This document shows, in pieces, positions 62,961 to 64,000 of a DNA stretch of 64,000 bases. The stretch lies in contig NZ_CP047146.1 in assembly GCF_009834125.1 (NCBI RefSeq), positions 5,449,501 to 5,513,500 on the forward strand, written 5' to 3'. Position 1 is the stretch's first letter. The number at the start of each line of letters is the position of its first letter. Position numbers and translations under genes: made by a program. The stretch is from Streptomyces sp. GS7 (GTDB lineage Bacteria > Actinomycetota > Actinomycetes > Streptomycetales > Streptomycetaceae). The notes under the pieces are model-generated. The model searched no databases. It saw only the letters and a program-made list of their open reading frames with translations, and had not been told where the DNA came from.

Positions 62961-63824
62961 TCAGACCACCGGCGGCCCCGCCTCGATGCGGCGCAGCACC
63001 GGGGGCAGACGGTCGAGGTCGGGGCCGGTCTGCACCTGTCGCTCGTCCCACCAGGTAGCGCCTGCGTCGTGCAGCGGACCGATCACGTCCCTGGCCTTGG
63101 CCGCGTCCGGGGGCGTGGCGCCGCCGAGCACGAACTCAAAGGGGCGCTCGACCCCGGCCGCACGGTGCTTGCGGACATACCCGACCAGCTCCCCTACCTC
63201 CGCCGCATCCGGCACATGACCATGCCGGGCCGTCTCGAACAGCGGCACCGCGCCGTCCCACCGCGCTGCCCGCCGCATGGGCGGGCGATGCGGCCAGAAC
63301 CCGCCGATCCACACCGGCGGACCGGGCCGCTGCACGGTGGCGGGAAGCAGCGTCACGTCCCGGACCTCGTAGTGCTCGCCGTGGTGGGTCACCGGCTCGC
63401 CGGACCAGAAGCGCCTCAACACCTCCAGTCCCTCGTCCAGCCGCTCGGCGAGGAGGCGTGGTTCGGCGGCGTCGCCGAAGCTGCGGTATTCGTCCTCGAT
63501 CGGACCGCCCAGGCCGGCGGCGAAGGTCACGCGGCCGCCGCTGAGGTGGTCCAGGGTGGCCACTTGGCGGGCGAGTTGCTGCGGACGGTAACGGGGGACC
63601 GGCGTCAGCAGGGTGCCCAGTCGGATCCGGGAGGTCGCCAGTGCGGCCGCGGTCAACAGCATCCAGGGGTCTCCGAAGGGGCGCCCCTGATGTTGTCGGT
63701 GCAGCACGTGGTCCCAGACGAAGAGCCCGTCCCAGCCGGCCTGTTCGGCGGCAGCCGCCACGGTCGCGACGTTACGGGGATCGGCGAAGTCACCAAAGTT
63801 GGGGATGTTGATGGAGAAGCGCAT
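62961..63824 (-). CDS. Luciferase-like F420-dependent oxidoreductase
   Basis: A 287-residue TIM-barrel protein of the bacterial luciferase family. FSINIPNFGDFADPRNVA opens the barrel, GWDGLFVWDHVL and RIRLGTLLTPVPRYRP are the family's core motifs, and TLDHLSGGRVTFAAGLGG is the flavin-phosphate loop. The PNFG start and RYRP-x-Q loop fit F420-type members. It reduces or oxidises a small organic substrate; the neighbours give no hint. The ATG at 63824 is chosen over a longer frame that runs into the terminator. Confidence 0.88.
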   Translation of the reverse strand: MRFSINIPNFGDFADPRNVATVAAAAEQAGWDGLFVWDHVLHRQHQGRPFGDPWMLLTAAALATSRIRLGTLLTPVPRYRPQQLARQVATLDHLSGGRVTFAAGLGGPIEDEYRSFGDAAEPRLLAERLDEGLEVLRRFWSGEPVTHHGEHYEVRDVTLLPATVQRPGPPVWIGGFWPHRPPMRRAARWDGAVPLFETARHGHVPDAAEVGELVGYVRKHRAAGVERPFEFVLGGATPPDAAKARDVIGPLHDAGATWWDERQVQTGPDLDRLPPVLRRIEAGPPVV

Positions 63825-63866
63825 TCCAGCAGGATGCGCAGCCGGCCACGAAGGGGCAATCGGTTT

Positions 63867-63904
63867 CCCAGCCAGGCGGCTTCGCAGCAGGCCGCCTGGC
63901 TGGG
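63867..63904. terminator. 14-bp hairpin upstream of the luciferase-like gene
   Basis: CCCAGCCAGGCGGC (63867-63880) pairs with GCCGCCTGGCTGGG (63891-63904) around a ten-base loop. It lies 43 bp before the start at 63824 and may end a leftward gene beyond the window edge. The last 96 bases show no gene. Confidence 0.65.
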
Positions 63905-64000
63905 GATTACGTGACCACAGCCCCTGGGGAATCACGTGGCCTCGCCTACGGGGCGGGCCCCCTCCCGGCCGCAGCCCCCTCCGAGAACCCGCACCGGCCG

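Overview
The window is very GC-rich, with GTG and TTG starts, GGAGG-type ribosome binding sites and frequent ATGA/GTGA stop-start overlaps. The gene families point to a Streptomyces or close relative. No rRNA, tRNA, CRISPR array or intact transposase was recognised. The mix of accessory metabolism, secreted proteins, decayed genes and one phage-type nuclease looks like a chromosome arm rather than the core; that is inference.

Layout: 1-3.6 kb, a TetR regulator divergent from a ferredoxin / ferredoxin reductase / P450 operon. 3.7-8.1 kb, a membrane protein plus winged-helix regulator, a dienelactone-hydrolase-like enzyme, a secreted protein, an ArsP-type permease and a GNAT. 8.35-13.1 kb, a three-subunit molybdenum hydroxylase operon divergent from a TetR, with paired palindromes between. 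13.3-16 kb, three host-interaction or envelope-type proteins including a GH25 lysozyme. 16.3-18.3 kb, the most striking locus: a cyclodipeptide synthase translationally coupled to a P450 that resembles CYP121 (mycocyclosin synthase), closed by a strong terminator. 18.6-22.4 kb, a Tat-exported DUF1259 protein and a PMT-type glycosyltransferase. 22.5-27.4 kb, a pentitol-type catabolic locus (MFS, DeoR regulator, zinc dehydrogenase, xylulokinase) with a 13-bp tandem repeat. 27.5-32.2 kb, a chitinase with two DasR-like boxes, a secreted S15-type hydrolase and a macrolide-type glycosyltransferase.

32.4-36.7 kb holds a NarL-type two-component system and a hydrolase/TetR operon under an 18-bp palindrome that overlaps its promoter. 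36.7-47.4 kb holds an amidase, a photolyase and two KdpD sensor kinases on either side of a Na+/H+ antiporter, with no KdpE or KdpFABC. 47.6-51.3 kb holds DUF72 and a second DnaK-GrpE pair without DnaJ or HspR. 51.4-56.3 kb holds a truncated prenyltransferase, a LysE exporter, an apolipoprotein N-acyltransferase and a second two-component system. The last 7.5 kb is a gene-poor, decaying region: a cystatin-like secreted protein, an endonuclease VII-type protein, an R-type lectin gene with an in-frame stop, gene fragments, small orphans and an F420-type luciferase-like oxidoreductase.

Links between genes: the first P450 carries its own redox partners, whereas the CYP121-like P450 has none next to it and may borrow electrons from elsewhere. 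Most regulators sit beside their likely targets with visible inverted repeats in the intervening DNA.
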